From contig CATXTO010000045.1 of the NCBI GenBank assembly GCA_958402445.1, positions 1-15,028 on the forward strand: 15,028 nt of DNA, in the 5' to 3' direction. The notes under the pieces were generated by a model. That model searched no databases and was not told the DNA's origin. It worked only from the letters and a program-made list of their open reading frames with translations. The stretch is from an uncultured Eubacteriales bacterium. GTDB lineage: Bacteria > Bacillota > Clostridia > Oscillospirales > Oscillospiraceae. Position numbers and translations under genes: made by a program. Below, piece by piece: positions 12,955 to 15,028 of the stretch (the first letter of the stretch is position 1; each line of letters opens with the position of its first letter).

Positions 12955-14727
12955 TCAGGTTTGCTTGTTCTTTGTTTCATCCGAGAAGCGGTACCGGTTC
13001 TGGAAGGACTGAAAAAACCGGTCGAACTGGGGGTTCCCGCCGCTTTTGACAAAGGTGAGGTACTCATGGGTGCCGAAGCTGCCCTCGGCGCCTTCGATGA
13101 GGGCCACGGCCACGTTGCTGCAATGGTCGGCCATGCGCTCGTAGGAGGTCAGCAGGTCCTCCAGGACAAAGCCGTACTCGATGGAGCAGCTTCCCTGTTT
13201 GAGCCGGACGATGTGCCGGGCCTTGATTTTCCGAACCAGCTCGTCGATCACCTGCTCCAAAGGCTCCACCTGATGCGCCGCCTCCAGGTCCCGGGTGTGA
13301 AAGCACACCGTAGTCAGACGCAGCAGGTCCTTTAGGGCCTTTTCCAGGGTACGCAGCTCATCCTGGGCCTGGGGAGAAAAGACGATCTTCTTGTCGCTGA
13401 TCTCCCGGGCCGTGGCCACCAGGTTTCTGGCATGGTCGGCCATGCGCTCAAAGTCGCTGATGACGTGCAAAAGCGTATTGACCAGGTGGCTGTCCTGCTG
13501 GCTCAGGCTGCTGCTGGAGAGCTTGACCAGATAGGTGCCCACCGCGTCCTCGTACCGGTCGGTCTCGTCCTCCAGATGGTAGACGGCGTCCGCCTGCTTT
13601 TGACTCCATTTGCGCAGCAGGCCGATGCTCAGCTGAACGCTGCGGCAGCTCAGGTCCGCCATATCGCCTGTGACCGCGAAGCAGCGGTCCACCGCCGCCG
13701 CAGGCGTGGCCAGCAGCCTGGGGTCCAGCAGTTGCACCTGCTCCGGCGCGGCGGCATCTGGAATGGTGAACACAGCCAGCTTTTCCAGACCCTTGGCGAA
13801 GGGTAGAAGCAGGGCGGTGGAGGTCACGTTGAAAACAGTGTGCACCACGGCGATGCCGGTGACGGTCACCGCGTCGTCCAGGAAGGGAAAGCGCAGCAGG
13901 CCGTGCAGGGTATAAAATAGGCTTAAAAACACAAAGGCGCCGATGACGTTGAAATACAGGTGGACGATGGCGGCCCGCTTGGCGTTCTTTGTGGCGCCCA
14001 CCGAGGAGATCAGGGCGGTGACGCAGGTGCCGATGTTCTGCCCCAAAATGATGGGGATGGCGCTGCCGAAGGAAACGGCGCCGGTGACGCTCAGGGCCTG
14101 GAGGATACCCACGCTGGCGCTGGAGCTCTGGATCACGGCGGTGAGCAGCGCCCCGGCCAAAAGGCCCAGCAGGGGGTTTTCGAACCGGACGAACAGGGAG
14201 GTGAACCAGGGCTCATTGGCCAGGGGCGCCACCGCCCCGGCCATGGCGTCCATACCGGTCATGAGGATAGCGAAGCCCAGGAGAATGGAGCCCGCGCCCT
14301 TTTTCTTTTCCGATTTGCAGAATAGATACAGGACGACCCCCACAAAGGCCAGCAGGGGGCTGAAATTGGAGGGCTTGCAGAGCTGAATCCAGAAGCTCTC
14401 CCCCTCCAGGCCCGTGAGGCTGAGAAGCCAGCTGGTGACGGTGGTGCCCACATTGGAGCCCAAGATCACGCTGATGGCCTGGCGCAGGGTCAAAACGCCG
14501 CTGTTGACGAAGCCCACCATCATCACCGTAGTGGCGCTGGAGCTCTGAATCACCGCCGTGGCGGCAAGACCCAGCAAAAAGCCCCGCCCGGGGCTGTCCG
14601 TGAGCTTGCCCAGCACCTTTTGCAGCCTGCCGCCGGCCTGCATCTCCAGGGACTTGCCCATGTAGTGCATGCCGAACAGGAACAGCGCCAGTCCCCCCAG
14701 CAGGCGGAATATGCCGAAAACGTCCAT
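12955..14727 (-). CDS. Na+/phosphate cotransporter family protein with C-terminal PhoU-like domain
   Basis: Likely a sodium-coupled phosphate importer of the NptA / Na-Pi cotransporter II family in the cytoplasmic membrane. The 590 residues contain two inverted-repeat-type transport halves, each with a QSSSA motif (61-65 and 200-204) followed by a conserved G-N-GT segment (SNVGTTVTSWL at 91-101, GQNIGTCVTAL at 229-239). About eight hydrophobic segments lie before residue 315. From about 345 the protein is soluble and helical, with two PhoU motifs ERMADH (427-432 and 530-535). The ATG at 14727 has AGGAGG 7 bases upstream; the frame is open to 14784 but lacks an RBS there. It is transcribed towards dnaA and oriC. 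Its stop is immediately followed by a REP-like hairpin. The specific substrate is a family-based inference. Confidence 0.9.
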   Translation of the reverse strand: MDVFGIFRLLGGLALFLFGMHYMGKSLEMQAGGRLQKVLGKLTDSPGRGFLLGLAATAVIQSSSATTVMMVGFVNSGVLTLRQAISVILGSNVGTTVTSWLLSLTGLEGESFWIQLCKPSNFSPLLAFVGVVLYLFCKSEKKKGAGSILLGFAILMTGMDAMAGAVAPLANEPWFTSLFVRFENPLLGLLAGALLTAVIQSSSASVGILQALSVTGAVSFGSAIPIILGQNIGTCVTALISSVGATKNAKRAAIVHLYFNVIGAFVFLSLFYTLHGLLRFPFLDDAVTVTGIAVVHTVFNVTSTALLLPFAKGLEKLAVFTIPDAAAPEQVQLLDPRLLATPAAAVDRCFAVTGDMADLSCRSVQLSIGLLRKWSQKQADAVYHLEDETDRYEDAVGTYLVKLSSSSLSQQDSHLVNTLLHVISDFERMADHARNLVATAREISDKKIVFSPQAQDELRTLEKALKDLLRLTTVCFHTRDLEAAHQVEPLEQVIDELVRKIKARHIVRLKQGSCSIEYGFVLEDLLTSYERMADHCSNVAVALIEGAEGSFGTHEYLTFVKSGGNPQFDRFFQSFQNRYRFSDETKNKQT

Positions 14728-14734
14728 TTCGCTT

Positions 14735-14740
14735 CCTCCT
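14735..14740 (-). promoter_or_regulatory. Ribosome binding site for the Na/Pi gene (decides the start)
   Basis: AGGAGG on the minus strand, 7 bases before ATG at 14727-14725. Confidence 0.75.
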
Positions 14741-14786
14741 GTGTTTGTTGCGTCTATGATACCAGAGCCAGGAAAATTCCCCATTC

Positions 14787-14815
14787 ATTTTAAGTAAAAT
14801 GTAGGTAAAAAGCAA
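14787..14815 (-). promoter_or_regulatory. Candidate promoter of the Na/Pi gene with TTTAC direct repeats
   Basis: On the minus strand TTGCTT (14810-14815), 17 bases, TAAAAT (14787-14792). Within the spacer TTTACC and TTTACT start exactly 11 bases apart, a spacing like PhoP half-sites. An alternative extended -10 TGGTATCAT lies closer to the gene. Prediction only. Confidence 0.4.
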
Positions 14816-14856
14816 GACAAAATGAAAAGGGCCCGGAAAACCATGTTGGGACCTGC

Positions 14857-15028
14857 CGGGCCGCCCCTACAACCGCACTGTCGATGATCAACCCGTAGGG
14901 GCGTGCTTTGCACGCCCGTGGGCGACCGCAGGTCGCCCCTACAACCGCACCATCGATGGTCAACCCGTAAGGGCGTGCTTCGCACGCCCACCGCGTTTCT
15001 CCCTGTAGGGGCGAGCTGTGCTCGCCCG
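14857..15028 (+). repeat. REP/REPIN-like repeat island upstream of the Na/Pi gene
   Basis: A fragment ends in CTAC at 14870. A perfect doublet lies at 14895-14942 (GTAG, GGGCGTGC-TTT-GCACGCCC, then GGGCGACC-GCA-GGTCGCCC, then CTAC). A variant single hairpin lies at 14967-14990 (GTAA head), and one at 15004-15028 is cut by the window end. Orientation is reversed relative to the islands at 1-426, 2243-2968 and 12197-12953. Linkers ACAACCGCAC...TCAACCCG recur and match those at 9084-9108. Confidence 0.85.

Noticed and set aside
1..15028. Integron attC sites as an explanation for the hairpins
   Set aside because: No integrase, no cassette genes, and no R/L box pattern with extrahelical bases. 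The hairpins are simple stems with three-base loops and GTAG heads.

Overview
The window looks like the replication-origin neighbourhood of a GC-rich, anaerobic-type Firmicute, most likely class Clostridia (Oscillospiraceae-like). This is inferred from the order dnaA-dnaN-yaaA(S4)-recF-gyrB-gyrA, strong AGGAGG-type ribosome binding sites, GC-rich codon use and the style of the repeats. No rRNA, tRNA, CRISPR array or transposase gene was seen. All nine recognised genes lie on the minus strand, so transcription runs from high to low coordinates.

Layout from high to low coordinate. At 14728-15028 there is a repeat island plus the promoter of a Na+/phosphate cotransporter with a PhoU-like tail (12955-14727). 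A large repeat island follows (12182-12954), holding hairpin repeats, a multi-stem block and a second repeat family. Next come the dnaA leader with DnaA boxes and an autoregulatory-looking promoter (11985-12181), dnaA (10671-11984), a compact oriC between dnaA and dnaN (10419-10670) and dnaN (9309-10418). A repeat island (9023-9308) separates these from the tightly packed block yaaA-recF-gyrB-gyrA (2965-9022). Another repeat island (2243-2964), containing an exact 121-bp tandem duplication, leads to the truB-ribF pair (424-2242). A final repeat island fills 1-423.

How the genes work together: DnaA opens the origin, DnaN (sliding clamp) supports the polymerase, RecF acts in gap repair, and GyrA/GyrB form the supercoiling enzyme. 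TruB (tRNA pseudouridine 55) and RibF (FMN/FAD synthesis) form a separate small operon. The Na/Pi transporter is unrelated to replication but points towards the origin.

The most striking content is the repeats. About forty short GC-rich hairpins, each headed by GTAG, occur singly or as inverted pairs (GTAG-hairpin-hairpin-CTAC). This is the architecture of REP/REPIN elements mobilised by RAYT (TnpA-REP) transposases, which are best known from Proteobacteria. They fill the gaps after ribF, gyrA, dnaN and the Na/Pi gene, abut or even supply those genes' stop codons, and are absent from oriC and from gene junctions inside operons. A second family, about 115-120 bp with three copies, is interleaved with them and shows signs of conserved RNA-like structure.
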